A DNA stretch of 36,842 bases. It comes from a virus. The DNA is taken from positions 1-36,842 of the IMG/VR virus record IMGVR_UViG_3300021952_000016; one strand, written 5' to 3'. The translations under genes and the position numbers were made by a program. Shown one piece after another: positions 19,846 through 28,280 of the stretch. The stretch's first letter is position 1. Each line of letters begins with the position of its first letter. The notes under the pieces are model-generated. The model was not told where the DNA came from, did not search any database, and was given only the letters and a program-made list of their open reading frames with translations.

Positions 19846-20325
19846 ATGTTCGAAAATTTGCTCTACGAACCCCGCCAACTCAAAGCCACCGAGAAACGTC
19901 TGCAAGCAATTTACGACGCAGCGTATCTGGGCTTGAAGGGCGACAGCTTGGCGATCGCGGCAGGCATGCTCCCCGCCGAATACAGACAGCTTTGCCAATT
20001 TGATCCGCTCGCCGAAATGGCGGAACTCAAAGGGCGCGCCGACAGCGAGGTCAGCAACTCACGCGCTCTGCACGACGCGGCGCAGAACGGCGACGCCAAG
20101 GCGGCGCTGGCGGTCCTTCAGCACGCGCATGGATGGACGGCTCGCCAAGAGATTGCCGTGGATGTATACCAGAAGATCAGCATCACGCAGGCGCTGGCTG
20201 ACGCACACGCCCGCGTCGTAGAAGGGATGGCTATAGATTATGGCCCAGCAACCGATTTACAGCTCTCAAGACGAACAAACGCTTATGACGAGGCTGTGGT
20301 CAAAGACTATAGCGAACAACCCTGA
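19846..20325 (+). CDS. terS: Terminase small subunit
   Basis: A 159-residue protein from ATG 19846; the frame stays open to a TTG at 19810, but that TTG is the -35 element of a likely promoter. The N-terminal region (QAIYDAAYLGLKGDSLAIAA then GMLPAEYRQL) reads as the helix-turn-helix DNA-recognition domain of small terminases, followed by a helical middle (ALHDAAQNGDAKAALAVLQH). It recognises the packaging site and loads the large subunit. It overlaps terL by 86 bases, unusually long. No Shine-Dalgarno is visible. Identity rests on position directly before terL and on the HTH-like start. Confidence 0.8.
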   Translation: MFENLLYEPRQLKATEKRLQAIYDAAYLGLKGDSLAIAAGMLPAEYRQLCQFDPLAEMAELKGRADSEVSNSRALHDAAQNGDAKAALAVLQHAHGWTARQEIAVDVYQKISITQALADAHARVVEGMAIDYGPATDLQLSRRTNAYDEAVVKDYSEQP

Positions 20326-21766
20326 AGCATTTGTCCTGATGGCCTTTCCGTGGGGCCAACCCAACACGCCGCTTGCCAAGTTTCGCGGGCCGCGCAAATG
20401 GCAGCGCGAGGTGCTCCGCACCATCAAGCAGCACATCGACGACAACGACGGCAAGCTCGACATGGAGACGTTCCGGCTGGCGGTCAGCTCGGGGCGCGGT
20501 ATCGGCAAGTCGGCGCTCGTCAGTTGGCTGATCCTGTGGATGCTATCGACGCGGCTCGGGTCGACCGTCATCGTCAGCGCCAACTCGGAAGCGCAGCTCC
20601 GGTCGGTGACGTGGGGCGAACTGACCAAGTGGGCGGCGATGATCATCAACGCGCATTGGTGGGAAATCAGCGCGACCAAGCTCATGCCGGCGAAGTGGGT
20701 GTGCGAGCTGGTCGAGCGCGACCTCAAGAAGGGCACGCGCTACTGGGCGGCGGAGGGCAAGCTGTGGTCGGAAGAGAACCCCGACAGTTACGCGGGCGTG
20801 CACAACCACGACGGCATGATGCTGATATTTGACGAGGCAAGCGGTATTCCTGACCCGATCTGGTCGGTCGGCGCGGGCTTCTTCACGGAAAACATACTCG
20901 ACCGGTACTGGTGCGCGTTCTCGAACCCTCGGCGCAACTCGGGGTATTTCTTCGAAACGTTTCACGGGAAACGTGACTTCTGGAAAACCAAGCAAGTCGA
21001 TGCCCGCACGGTCGAGGACACCGACAAGAACGTCTACGAGCAGATCATCGCGGAGTATGGCGAGGACTCGAGCCAAGCGCGGATCGAGGTCTATGGGGAG
21101 TTTCCGTCGGAGGGGGATGATCAGTTCATCGCGCCCAACATCGTCAACGACGCGATCGCACGCGAGAAGTACAAAGATGAGACCGCGCCCGTGGTCATGG
21201 GCATCGACCCTGCACGCGGGGGTATGGACTCGACGGTCATCGTCGTGCGGCAAGGGCGCGACATCGTGGCGATCAAGCGGTTCAAGGGCGAGGACACCAT
21301 GTCGATCGTGGGGCGGGTCATCGACGCGATCGAAGAGTACAAGCCGACGCTGTCGGTCATCGACGAGGGTGGGCTAGGATACGGCATCCTTGACCGATTG
21401 AACGAACAGAGGTACAAGGTAAGGGGCGTGAATTTTGGTTGGAAAGCCAAAAACTCAGTCATGTGGGGTAACAAGCGCGCCGAGATGTGGGGCGCTATGC
21501 GAGAGTGGCTCAGGACAGCGTCTCTGCCAGACGACCGTCAGTTAAAGGCGGATCTGATAGGGCCAATGAAAAAGCCAAACTCGTCGGGTACGATTTTCCT
21601 TGAGGGAAAGAAAGAAATGCGCGCAAGAGGGTTAGCCTCACCGGATGCAGCCGATGCTCTGGCCGTGACATTTGCGTTTCCTGTCGCTCATCGTGAGTAT
21701 GTAGAGAAATCAGTCCGTCGCTTCTCATCCGGCGGCGCGAACTTTGTGTCATGGATGGGATCGTAG
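20240..21766 (+). CDS. terL: Terminase large subunit (ATPase-nuclease)
   Basis: A 508-residue packaging motor protein. Walker A is SGRGIGKS (84-91), Walker B is MLIFDEA (194-200). The RNase H-like nuclease has D323 in GIDPARGG, D375 in VIDEGG, and D469/D472 in SPDAADAL. It drives DNA into the prohead through the portal and cuts the concatemer. The start at 20240 overlaps terS by 86 bases; an internal ATG at 20285 (MTRLWSK) would shorten the overlap to 41. Neither has a strong ribosome binding site, so translation may depend on coupling to terS. Confidence 0.95.
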   Translation: MAQQPIYSSQDEQTLMTRLWSKTIANNPEAFVLMAFPWGQPNTPLAKFRGPRKWQREVLRTIKQHIDDNDGKLDMETFRLAVSSGRGIGKSALVSWLILWMLSTRLGSTVIVSANSEAQLRSVTWGELTKWAAMIINAHWWEISATKLMPAKWVCELVERDLKKGTRYWAAEGKLWSEENPDSYAGVHNHDGMMLIFDEASGIPDPIWSVGAGFFTENILDRYWCAFSNPRRNSGYFFETFHGKRDFWKTKQVDARTVEDTDKNVYEQIIAEYGEDSSQARIEVYGEFPSEGDDQFIAPNIVNDAIAREKYKDETAPVVMGIDPARGGMDSTVIVVRQGRDIVAIKRFKGEDTMSIVGRVIDAIEEYKPTLSVIDEGGLGYGILDRLNEQRYKVRGVNFGWKAKNSVMWGNKRAEMWGAMREWLRTASLPDDRQLKADLIGPMKKPNSSGTIFLEGKKEMRARGLASPDAADALAVTFAFPVAHREYVEKSVRRFSSGGANFVSWMGS

Positions 21767-21776
21767 GAGAAACTAA

Positions 21777-22187
21777 ATGGCTAATACCAAACCAATCGGG
21801 GTCGCGTACTCCGACCAAGACATCAGCGGTGCTGATACACTTCTGTCGAGCGGTCAGCTCGGCTATACGGCTGCGGCGCAGGGCACGGTGACACAGGCAA
21901 CCAGCAAGTCGACGGCGGTCACGCTCAACAAGTCGGCTGGTCAGATCACGATGAACGGCGCAGCACTTGGCGCAACGACCAACGTGACCTTTACGCTTAA
22001 CAACAACCTCATCAGCTCGAACGACATCTTGATCCTCAACGTGTCGGGCGGCGCAACGGCTGGCGCGTACAACTGCTGGGTCAGCGGTCTGGGCGCAGGC
22101 ACGGCTTCGATCACTGTCCGCAACATCACCGCCGGCTCGCTGTCGGAAGCGGTTGTGGTCAACTTTGCTCTGATCCACTGCGTCTAA
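21777..22187 (+). CDS. Beta-rich structural protein, possible decoration protein
   Basis: A 136-residue Thr/Ala/Gly-rich protein predicted to be mostly beta strands (SKSTAVTLNKSAGQITMNGA, then VTFTLNNNLISSNDILILNV and SLSEAVVVNFALI). I recognise this as a frequent phage virion protein family next to terL, without fixed function. GGAGAAACTAA precedes the ATG. A head decoration or fibre role is plausible. Confidence 0.65.
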   Translation: MANTKPIGVAYSDQDISGADTLLSSGQLGYTAAAQGTVTQATSKSTAVTLNKSAGQITMNGAALGATTNVTFTLNNNLISSNDILILNVSGGATAGAYNCWVSGLGAGTASITVRNITAGSLSEAVVVNFALIHCV

Positions 22188-22188
22188 T

Positions 22189-22446
22189 ATGGCAAAGTCT
22201 GTCTCTTTATCGGTCGGACGCGGCGAAAAGCTACCCGCTAGCAAAGGCGCTGGTCTGACCGCTAAAGGACGGGCTAAGTACAACCGCGAGACAGGGTCTA
22301 ATCTTAAGGCTCCCGCACCGCACCCGAAAACCAAAGCGGACGAAGGGCGTAAAGCCAGTTTTTGCGCGCGGATGGGTGGGGTTGTCGCCAAGTCTAAGAA
22401 CGCAGAGCGGGCCAAGGCCAGCATGAAACGGTGGAACTGCAAATGA
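22189..22446 (+). CDS. DUF6321-like small basic protein
   Basis: An 85-residue very basic protein with GAGLTAKGRAKYNRETGSNL (about 20-39), the hallmark as I recall it of DUF6321, then KASFCARMGGV and an ALRRW-like ASMKRWNC end. Such proteins lie between terminase and portal in many phages. Probably DNA-binding or virion-associated; unproven. Confidence 0.75.
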   Translation: MAKSVSLSVGRGEKLPASKGAGLTAKGRAKYNRETGSNLKAPAPHPKTKADEGRKASFCARMGGVVAKSKNAERAKASMKRWNCK

Positions 22447-22586
22447 AAAACGGCCTATACGCGAACATCCACGCCAAACGCGAACGCATCGCGGCAGGCT
22501 CTGGGGAGAAAATGCGGAAGCCCGGCACCAAAGGCGCGCCCACCGCAAAGGCGTTCAAAGAGTCTGCTAAAACGAGGAAAAAGTGA
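22443..22586 (+). CDS. Small conserved basic phage protein, 47 residues
   Basis: A 47-residue protein, MKNGLYANIHAKRERIAAGS at its start, then GEKMRKPGTKGAPTAKAF. This GLYANIHAKRERI.AGSGEKMRKPG pattern is a recurring tiny phage protein. The ATG overlaps the previous stop (ATGA) and the stop overlaps the next start (TGATG). Its role is not known; its place between terminase and portal suggests head assembly. Confidence 0.8.
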   Translation: MKNGLYANIHAKRERIAAGSGEKMRKPGTKGAPTAKAFKESAKTRKK

Positions 22587-22717
22587 TGCCTCTCAAGAAA
22601 TCAGCAAGCCCCAAAGCATTCAAACAAAACATCAAGACCGAGATGGCGCACGGCAAGCCGCAGAAGCAGGCAGTTGCCATTGCGTATGCAATGAAGCGTA
22701 AAGCAGGCAAAAAATGA
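22586..22717 (+). CDS. DUF6496-like small basic protein, 43 residues
   Basis: A 43-residue protein ending GKPQKQAVAIAYAMKRKAGK; the G.PQKQAVAIA motif is what I associate with DUF6496. Its stop overlaps the portal start (ATGA). Together with the two preceding genes it forms a trio of basic mini-proteins of unknown function feeding into portal translation. Confidence 0.78.
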   Translation: MPLKKSASPKAFKQNIKTEMAHGKPQKQAVAIAYAMKRKAGKK

Positions 22718-24900
22718 GCGATTATTCAGGCGTAGGCACAGCGGGTAAAGTAGCCGACGGCGGATCTAAACAGTCCGACGTCATGGCAACCATGCGTTTC
22801 CGCCTGAATATGGCGATCAGCGCCTATTCGGAAAGCCGCGAAGACGAGCTGGACGACCTCCGCTTCTTCGCAGGCTCGCCGGACAACCAGTGGCAGTGGC
22901 CGGCTGACGTGCTCCAGACACGCGGCTCGGTGCAAGGCCAGACGATCAACGCTCGTCCGTGCCTAACGGTCAACAAACTGCCACAGCATGTGCGCCAGGT
23001 AACGAACGATCAGCGTCAGAACCGGCCATCAGGCAAGGTCATCCCTGCGGACGATCGGGCCGACCCCAAGGTGGCTGAGATCTACGATGGCATGGTGCGT
23101 CATATCGAGTACGCATCAGACGCCGACGTGGCATACGACACGGCATGCGAAAATCAGGTCACATATGGCGAAGGCTACATCCGCCTGCTGACCGAATACT
23201 GCACGGATGACAGCTTCGAACAGGACATCCGCATTGGCCGCATCCGTAACTCGTTCAGCGTGTACATGGACCCGACCATCCAAGACCCTTGCGGTGCGGA
23301 TGCCGAGTATTGCTTCATCACGGAAGACCTGACACGCGACGAATATGAGCGTCAGTTCCCGAATGCGATGCCTGCGTCGTCTATTCAGGTGCAAGGCGTC
23401 GGCGACGACTCCCTGACCAACTGGATCAACGAGCAAGTCGTCCGCATCGCTGAGTATTTCTACGCGGTTTATGAGCCGCAGAAGCTTAATTTGTACCCAG
23501 GCAACCAATCATATTTTGATGGAAGCCCTGAAGACAAGCAAATGAAGTCAATGGGCGTGAAGCCCATCCGCAGCCGCACGGTTCAGGTCCGCAAAATCAA
23601 GTGGATGAAAACAAACGGCTACGAAGTGCTTGAAGAAAGCGATTGGGCAGGCAAGTGGATACCCGTCATCCGCGTCGTAGGCAACGAATATGAGGTCGAT
23701 GGGCGCATTTTCGTGTCCGGCATCATCAGAAACGCCAAAGACGCGCAGCGTATGTACAATTATTGGGTGTCTCAGGAGACTGAGATGCTTGCATTGGCTC
23801 CAAAAGCGCCGTTTATCGGCTATGGCGGCCAATTTGAAGGCTATGAAATGCAATGGAAGACGGCCAATACGAACAATTGGCCGTATTTGGAGGTAAATCC
23901 TGACGTTACAGACGGTCAGGGCGGCGTTTTGCCGTTGCCACAGCGTGCTATGCCTCCAATGGCCCAAACTGGCCTAATTCAGGCCAAAATGGGCGCTTCT
24001 GACGACATTAAAGCGACCACCGGTCAGTACGACCCAAGCCTCGGAGCGCAATCAAATGAACGGTCTGGACGTGCAATCCTTGCTCGCGAACGCCAAGCAG
24101 ACACTGGCACGTATCATTACGTGGACAACCTCGCTCGTGCGATCCGTTATACAACGCGTCAAATCGTTGATCTGATCCCAAAGATCTACGACACACAGCG
24201 TATTGCCCGCATCATCAACCTCGATGGTGAGACAAGCATGGTCAAGATCGACCCGACACAGGCGGAAGCTGTCAAGTCGATCCGTGACCAAAACAACATT
24301 GAGATCGACAAGATCTACAACCCGTCCGTTGGCCGGTACGATGTCGTCGTCACGACCGGCCCGAGCTACATGACCAAGCGCCAAGAAGCACTTGACGGCA
24401 TGTCGCAACTGTTGCAGGCCAACCCGCAACTTTGGGGCGTGGCAGGCGATCTGTTCGTCAAGCACATGGATTGGCCGGGCGCTGAAGAAATGGCAAAGCG
24501 TCTTGCCAAGACGATTGATCCCAAACTGCTTCAGTCTGACGACAAGCCGCCGGCGCTTCAGGCTGCCGAGCAGCAGATCCAAGCGATGGGTCAGGAGATG
24601 GAGCAGATGCACCAGATGCTCCAGAACGTCAGCAAGTCGATGGAAGCCCAGACCCTTGAGGTCAAGGAGTTCGAAGCGGCCATCAAGGCATACGACGCAG
24701 AGACTAAACGCATCAGCGCGGTGCAGGCGTCAATGTCACCAGAACAGATCCAAGACATCGTGCTTGGAACGGTCCACGGTATGATCACAAGCGGTGATTT
24801 GGTTGCCGAAATGCCCGGCCATGAGTTGCCAGGTGAAGTAGATTTGCCTAATCAACCGACGCAGGGTATGATGCCGCCGCAACAAGGATTACCTCAATGA
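22714..24900 (+). CDS. Portal protein, P22 type
   Basis: A 728-residue portal, close to the 725 residues of P22 gp1. DDLRFFAGSPDNQWQW near the N-terminus, YMDPT (about 184-188) with nearby EYCFITEDLTRDEYERQFPN, and the NERSGRAILARERQADTGTY region are typical of the P22 portal family. The C-terminus (about 610-680) is a long Gln/Met/Glu-rich helix, probably the barrel, followed by a Pro/Gln tail. It forms the dodecameric DNA channel at one vertex and nucleates assembly. The stop overlaps the next start (ATGA). Confidence 0.93.
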   Translation: MSDYSGVGTAGKVADGGSKQSDVMATMRFRLNMAISAYSESREDELDDLRFFAGSPDNQWQWPADVLQTRGSVQGQTINARPCLTVNKLPQHVRQVTNDQRQNRPSGKVIPADDRADPKVAEIYDGMVRHIEYASDADVAYDTACENQVTYGEGYIRLLTEYCTDDSFEQDIRIGRIRNSFSVYMDPTIQDPCGADAEYCFITEDLTRDEYERQFPNAMPASSIQVQGVGDDSLTNWINEQVVRIAEYFYAVYEPQKLNLYPGNQSYFDGSPEDKQMKSMGVKPIRSRTVQVRKIKWMKTNGYEVLEESDWAGKWIPVIRVVGNEYEVDGRIFVSGIIRNAKDAQRMYNYWVSQETEMLALAPKAPFIGYGGQFEGYEMQWKTANTNNWPYLEVNPDVTDGQGGVLPLPQRAMPPMAQTGLIQAKMGASDDIKATTGQYDPSLGAQSNERSGRAILARERQADTGTYHYVDNLARAIRYTTRQIVDLIPKIYDTQRIARIINLDGETSMVKIDPTQAEAVKSIRDQNNIEIDKIYNPSVGRYDVVVTTGPSYMTKRQEALDGMSQLLQANPQLWGVAGDLFVKHMDWPGAEEMAKRLAKTIDPKLLQSDDKPPALQAAEQQIQAMGQEMEQMHQMLQNVSKSMEAQTLEVKEFEAAIKAYDAETKRISAVQASMSPEQIQDIVLGTVHGMITSGDLVAEMPGHELPGEVDLPNQPTQGMMPPQQGLPQ

Positions 24901-25259
24901 AATGCGCTGAATTTGTAGGAATGCTGTTTTTGGCCCGTGATGTGACCCATTCGGTTCACCTCAACACGCGCAGTTATGCCAAGCACAAGGCGCTTCAGAA
25001 ATTTTACGAAAGCATTGTCGATTTGGCCGACGCTTTTGCAGAAGCCTATCAAGGCCGCTACGGCCTAATCGGCGGTATTTCGCTCCAATCGCACAACAAA
25101 ACGGCCAATGTGGTCGATTTTCTTGAAAATCAGCTCAAAGAGATCGAAGACATGCGCTACGACGTTGTCGAGAAGAAAGACACCGCGCTTCAGCAATTGA
25201 TCGACAACATTGTCGAGCTTTATCTGACGACCCTTTACAAACTCAAATTCCTGTCGTGA
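24897..25259 (+). CDS. DUF5856-like helical protein
   Basis: A 120-residue protein, probably a four-helix bundle: FVGMLFLARDVTHSVHLNTR, KALQKFYESIVDLADAFAEA, YQGRYGLIGG and a C-terminal helix ending KLKFLS. The pattern (H..HL.T.S.A.H.AL..FY..I.DL.D...E.YQG) is one I associate with DUF5856 and with Dps-like folds. His and Glu residues could bind metal. It lies between portal and scaffold, where its role is unknown. Confidence 0.65.
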   Translation: MKCAEFVGMLFLARDVTHSVHLNTRSYAKHKALQKFYESIVDLADAFAEAYQGRYGLIGGISLQSHNKTANVVDFLENQLKEIEDMRYDVVEKKDTALQQLIDNIVELYLTTLYKLKFLS

Positions 25260-25266
25260 GGCTTTT

Positions 25267-25536
25267 ATGGCTCAGTATTCCTACATCACAGCTACTTCTC
25301 AGGTAAAAACGGCTCCCGCAAAGCTGAAAGCGATCTTCGTGAGCGCCGCTAGCAGCACGCCGACCATTACCGTTTACGACACAGATGCTAAAGGCACAAC
25401 AACGACCGTAATCGGTACGTTCACGCCTGTGTCGGCTACAAACTATTTGTTCAATGCCGCTGAAGGCATTTATTTGAACAAAGGACTTTACGTCGTACTC
25501 GGCGGCACGGTAAGCGCCACCATAAGTTACGAATAA
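25267..25536 (+). CDS. Small beta-rich hypothetical virion protein
   Basis: An 89-residue protein, MAQYSYITATSQVKTAPAKL at its start, then IFVSAASSTPTITVYDTD and a strand-rich end (GLYVVLGGTVSATISYE). This is like small phage proteins thought to fold as a jelly-roll or beta sandwich. It may decorate the head; not proven. A GTGAGG ribosome binding site precedes it. Confidence 0.6.
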   Translation: MAQYSYITATSQVKTAPAKLKAIFVSAASSTPTITVYDTDAKGTTTTVIGTFTPVSATNYLFNAAEGIYLNKGLYVVLGGTVSATISYE

Positions 25537-25543
25537 AACCGTA

Positions 25544-25560
25544 CTGGTGAGGTTCACCAG
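25544..25560 (+). promoter_or_regulatory. RNA hairpin before the scaffold gene
   Basis: CTGGTGA (25544-25550) and TCACCAG (25554-25560) form a perfect 7-bp stem with loop GGT. No T-tract follows, so it is not a simple terminator. It is 19 bases before the scaffold start and could be a processing or stability element for the scaffold-coat message. Confidence 0.55.
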
Positions 25561-25579
25561 GGATCTATAAGGGTCAACT

Positions 25580-26335
25580 ATGACAGATGAAACCTTAGCG
25601 GAGGTAACCGCGCCGGAACCAGAAGCCACGGCGGCTCCTGAGGCTCCAATCGAACAACAGCCGGAGGCGACGAAGACTTTCACGCAAGAGGAAGTCGATG
25701 CCATTGTAACTAAAAGGCTTGCTAAATTTGAACGTAAGCTGGAACGCGAGAGAGCCTTGCGAGAGCAAGCTCCGCCGCCTCCACCTGTCGAAGCGGTCAC
25801 GCCAGACAAGTTCAACAGCCCAGATGCGTATGCCGAAGCATTGGCAGCGCAAAAAGCTGAAGAGCTTCTCAGACAGCGTGAGATGCAGAAACAGCAACGT
25901 GAGATCCTTGACGCTTATAGCGAGCGTGAAGAAGAGGCACGGAACAAATACGAGGACTTTGAACAAGTCGCGTATAACCCGTCTCTCCCAATCACAACCG
26001 TTATGGCGCAAACAATTCAGGCGTCTGATATTGGGCCAGAAGTGGCTTATTATCTGGGGGCGAACCCCAAAGAAGCTGACCGGATCTCAAAGCTCGCGCC
26101 ATTTTTGCAGGCAAAAGAGATTGGGAAGGTCGAAGCCAAATTGGCCGCTGATCCGCCCGTCAAAAAATCATCGAGCGCACCAGCTCCTATATCTCCGGTC
26201 ACTGCTAAAACCAGTGGAGCGCCTGCATACGATACGACTGACCCACGCTCAATGAAAGCCATGAGCACGTCAGAGTGGATTGCTGCGGAACGGTTACGGC
26301 AGATAAAGAAGATGGAAGCGGCAAGATCCCGCTAA
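25580..26335 (+). CDS. Scaffolding protein
   Basis: A 251-residue protein with an acidic, Pro/Glu/Ala-rich N-terminus and a KTFTQEEVDAIVTKRLAKFE segment (about 31-50), a common start of the phage scaffold coiled coil. A long charged helix (about 45-125) and a basic C-terminal end (RLRQIKKMEAARSR) follow, the part that in P22 binds coat. It directs prohead assembly and leaves before packaging. AAGGG precedes the ATG; the coat gene follows after 20 bases, the classical order. Confidence 0.85.
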   Translation: MTDETLAEVTAPEPEATAAPEAPIEQQPEATKTFTQEEVDAIVTKRLAKFERKLERERALREQAPPPPPVEAVTPDKFNSPDAYAEALAAQKAEELLRQREMQKQQREILDAYSEREEEARNKYEDFEQVAYNPSLPITTVMAQTIQASDIGPEVAYYLGANPKEADRISKLAPFLQAKEIGKVEAKLAADPPVKKSSSAPAPISPVTAKTSGAPAYDTTDPRSMKAMSTSEWIAAERLRQIKKMEAARSR

Positions 26336-26355
26336 CTTCATAAGGACATTGTGTC

Positions 26356-27570
26356 ATGGGTAATAGCTTACTTACTATCGACATGATCACCCGCAAAGCT
26401 CTCGAAATTCTCGAGAACAACCTGGTGATCACCCGCAACGTGAACCGTCAGTACGACGACAGCTTTGCTGTCGAAGGTGCAAAGATCGGTTCAACCCTCC
26501 GCATCCGCTTGCCCGATCGTGCGCTCGTCACGGACGGCGCTGCATTGCAGGTTCAGGACGACAACGAACAGTACACCACGCTTACGGTTTCGAGCCAAAA
26601 GCACATTGGTGTCAACTTCACATCGGCTGAATTGACCATGCAGTTGGACGACTTCGCAGAACGTGTTCTCAAGCCGCGTATTTCGCAGCTTGCGTCCTCG
26701 GTCGATAACGACGTCGCCAATGCCTACAAGGGCATCTATCAGTCAGTCGGCACGCCCGGCACGACACCTTCGACATCGCTTGTTTTGCTTCAGGCTAACC
26801 AGAAGCTCAACGAAATGGCGTCGCCGATGCAGAACCGTTATGCCACCGTCAACCCAGCCGCAAACGCTGGTCTTGTCGAAGGCATGAAGGGTCTCTTCAA
26901 CCCAGTGTCGACAATCAGCAAGCAGTTCAAGAACGGCTTGATGGGCGAAGGCATTCTCGGCTTCGACGAAATGAGCATGTCTCAGTCGATCGTTCAGCAC
27001 ACCACTGGTACGCGTTCAGCTACAGCTTCGCTCACCATTGGCGCGACGATCTCGACACAGGGCGCGTCCGCAGTTGCCATCAACGGCGACACAGGCTCGG
27101 CCACGTTCAAGGTCGGCGACGTGTTCACGATCGCAGGCGTCTACGCAGTCAACCCACAGACCCGTCAGTCCACGGGCAGCCTCCAGCAGTTCGTCGTTAC
27201 GGCGGATGCTACGGCTTCCTCGGGCAACTGGTCTTCGGTCAGCATTTCGCCGGCAATCTATACGTCGTCGAACGCTCTTGCGACTGTCGACTCCTTCCCG
27301 CAGTCCGGCGCTGCCGTGACCGTGGTTGGTTCGGCTTCGACGACCTACCCGCAGAACCTCGCCTATCACCGCGATGCGATCACGTTCGCCACCGCCGACC
27401 TTTTGCTCCCGCAAGGCGTCGACATGGCTTCGCGTCAAGTCCACAACGGCATCTCGCTCCGTATCGTTCGTCAGTACGACATCAACAACGATCGTATGCC
27501 TTGCCGTATCGACGTGCTGTATGGCTACTCCACGATCCGCGCGCCTATGGCTGCTCGTATCTGGGGTTAA
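26356..27570 (+). CDS. Major capsid protein, P22 coat family
   Basis: A 404-residue coat protein with the HK97 fold as in P22 gp5. MITRKALEILENNLVITRNV near the start, FAVEGAKIGSTLRIRLPDR, the helix QLDDFAERVLKPRISQLASS, and GDVFTIAGVYAVNPQTRQST (about 255-274), which in P22 is the inserted domain region, support the family. P22 coat is 430 residues, so length fits. It forms the icosahedral head. A strong hairpin terminator follows, probably keeping coat expression high relative to the next genes. Confidence 0.92.
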   Translation: MGNSLLTIDMITRKALEILENNLVITRNVNRQYDDSFAVEGAKIGSTLRIRLPDRALVTDGAALQVQDDNEQYTTLTVSSQKHIGVNFTSAELTMQLDDFAERVLKPRISQLASSVDNDVANAYKGIYQSVGTPGTTPSTSLVLLQANQKLNEMASPMQNRYATVNPAANAGLVEGMKGLFNPVSTISKQFKNGLMGEGILGFDEMSMSQSIVQHTTGTRSATASLTIGATISTQGASAVAINGDTGSATFKVGDVFTIAGVYAVNPQTRQSTGSLQQFVVTADATASSGNWSSVSISPAIYTSSNALATVDSFPQSGAAVTVVGSASTTYPQNLAYHRDAITFATADLLLPQGVDMASRQVHNGISLRIVRQYDINNDRMPCRIDVLYGYSTIRAPMAARIWG

Positions 27571-27577
27571 ATCATTA

Positions 27578-27613
27578 ACCTCCGCAGAAATGCGGAGGTC
27601 ATTTTTCTCTTTC
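27578..27613 (+). terminator. Rho-independent terminator after the coat gene
   Basis: ACCTCCGCA (27578-27586) and TGCGGAGGT (27591-27599) make a perfect 9-bp stem with a GAAA loop, followed by CATTTTTCTCTTTCT. It is probably partial, since genes downstream need the same transcript. Confidence 0.88.
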
Positions 27614-27629
27614 TTAGGAGTATAACATC

Positions 27630-28046
27630 ATGCCACTTCCTTCAGTAGGCGGAGGCTATCAATTCAATGATGGCAACCTTAACGAAGTAAAATTGACTGT
27701 TGCAGCCGCTCCGGCCACTGCAACGGACAGCGCGACATTGTCTGTTAGCCAGTTGACTAACGGCATTATCATCGGCACACCGACGACAACGGCAGCATAC
27801 ACGCTTCCGCTCGCAACTGACGTTGATAACACCCTCAGCAACGCTAAAGTCGGCTCAACATTCGATTTCCGCATCATCAACACAACCACGGCTGGCGTCA
27901 TCACTGTGACGACCAACACGGGTTGGACGATTGGCTCAAGCGGTTCGCAAGGTCTTATGACCATTGCGGCAACTGCTGGTACAGTTCGTTCGTTCCGCGC
28001 TCGCAAAACTGGCGATGCCGCGTGGGCTCTCTACGCGATCTCGTAA
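27630..28046 (+). CDS. Beta-rich structural protein downstream of coat
   Basis: A 138-residue Thr/Ala/Gly-rich protein with strand patterns (AAYTLPLATDVDNTL, FDFRIINTTTAGVITVTTN, GTVRSFRARKTGDAAWALYA). The end resembles head fibre or decoration domains of other phages. AGGAG precedes the ATG. It sits between two terminators, so it may be expressed at its own level. Function inferred from position. Confidence 0.65.
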   Translation: MPLPSVGGGYQFNDGNLNEVKLTVAAAPATATDSATLSVSQLTNGIIIGTPTTTAAYTLPLATDVDNTLSNAKVGSTFDFRIINTTTAGVITVTTNTGWTIGSSGSQGLMTIAATAGTVRSFRARKTGDAAWALYAIS

Positions 28047-28053
28047 TGCAAAC

Positions 28054-28081
28054 GGGCGGGGTTTCGGCCCCGCCCAATTTT
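28054..28081 (+). terminator. Second rho-independent terminator
   Basis: GGGCGGGG (28054-28061) and CCCCGCCC (28068-28075) form an 8-bp GC stem with loop TTTCGG, followed by AATTTT. Weaker T-tract than the first, so attenuation rather than full stop is likely. Confidence 0.8.
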
Positions 28082-28094
28082 CAAAGGTGGGCCA

Positions 28095-28271
28095 ATGATC
28101 ATCTATCTTAAGCACCCAATTCATGGTACAAAAGTCGCCACGTTGGAAGCTGAAGCAGATGCTGACAAACAGAATGGCTGGGTAGAGTTTGACCCGACCA
28201 ACCGCGAAGAAGAAAAGAAAGAAGCTCCTGACAATGAGCTTCGTCGCAGGCGGCGTCAGGACGCCGCGTAA
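28095..28271 (+). CDS. Small charged protein, 58 residues
   Basis: A 58-residue protein, MIIYLKHPIHGTKVATLEAE at its start, with ADADKQNGWVEFDP and a Glu/Lys then Arg-rich tail. Short proteins of this shape (strand, ...A..D...GW..FDP, basic tail) occur before the gp4-like gene in related phages. AAAGGTGGG precedes the ATG. Probably virion-related; function unknown. Confidence 0.65.
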   Translation: MIIYLKHPIHGTKVATLEAEADADKQNGWVEFDPTNREEEKKEAPDNELRRRRRQDAA

Positions 28272-28280
28272 GGAGCTGAC

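Noticed and set aside
20543-22442. Long - strand frames opposite terL and the following genes
   Set aside because: terL has all catalytic motifs; the antisense frames have no domain pattern and arise from codon bias.
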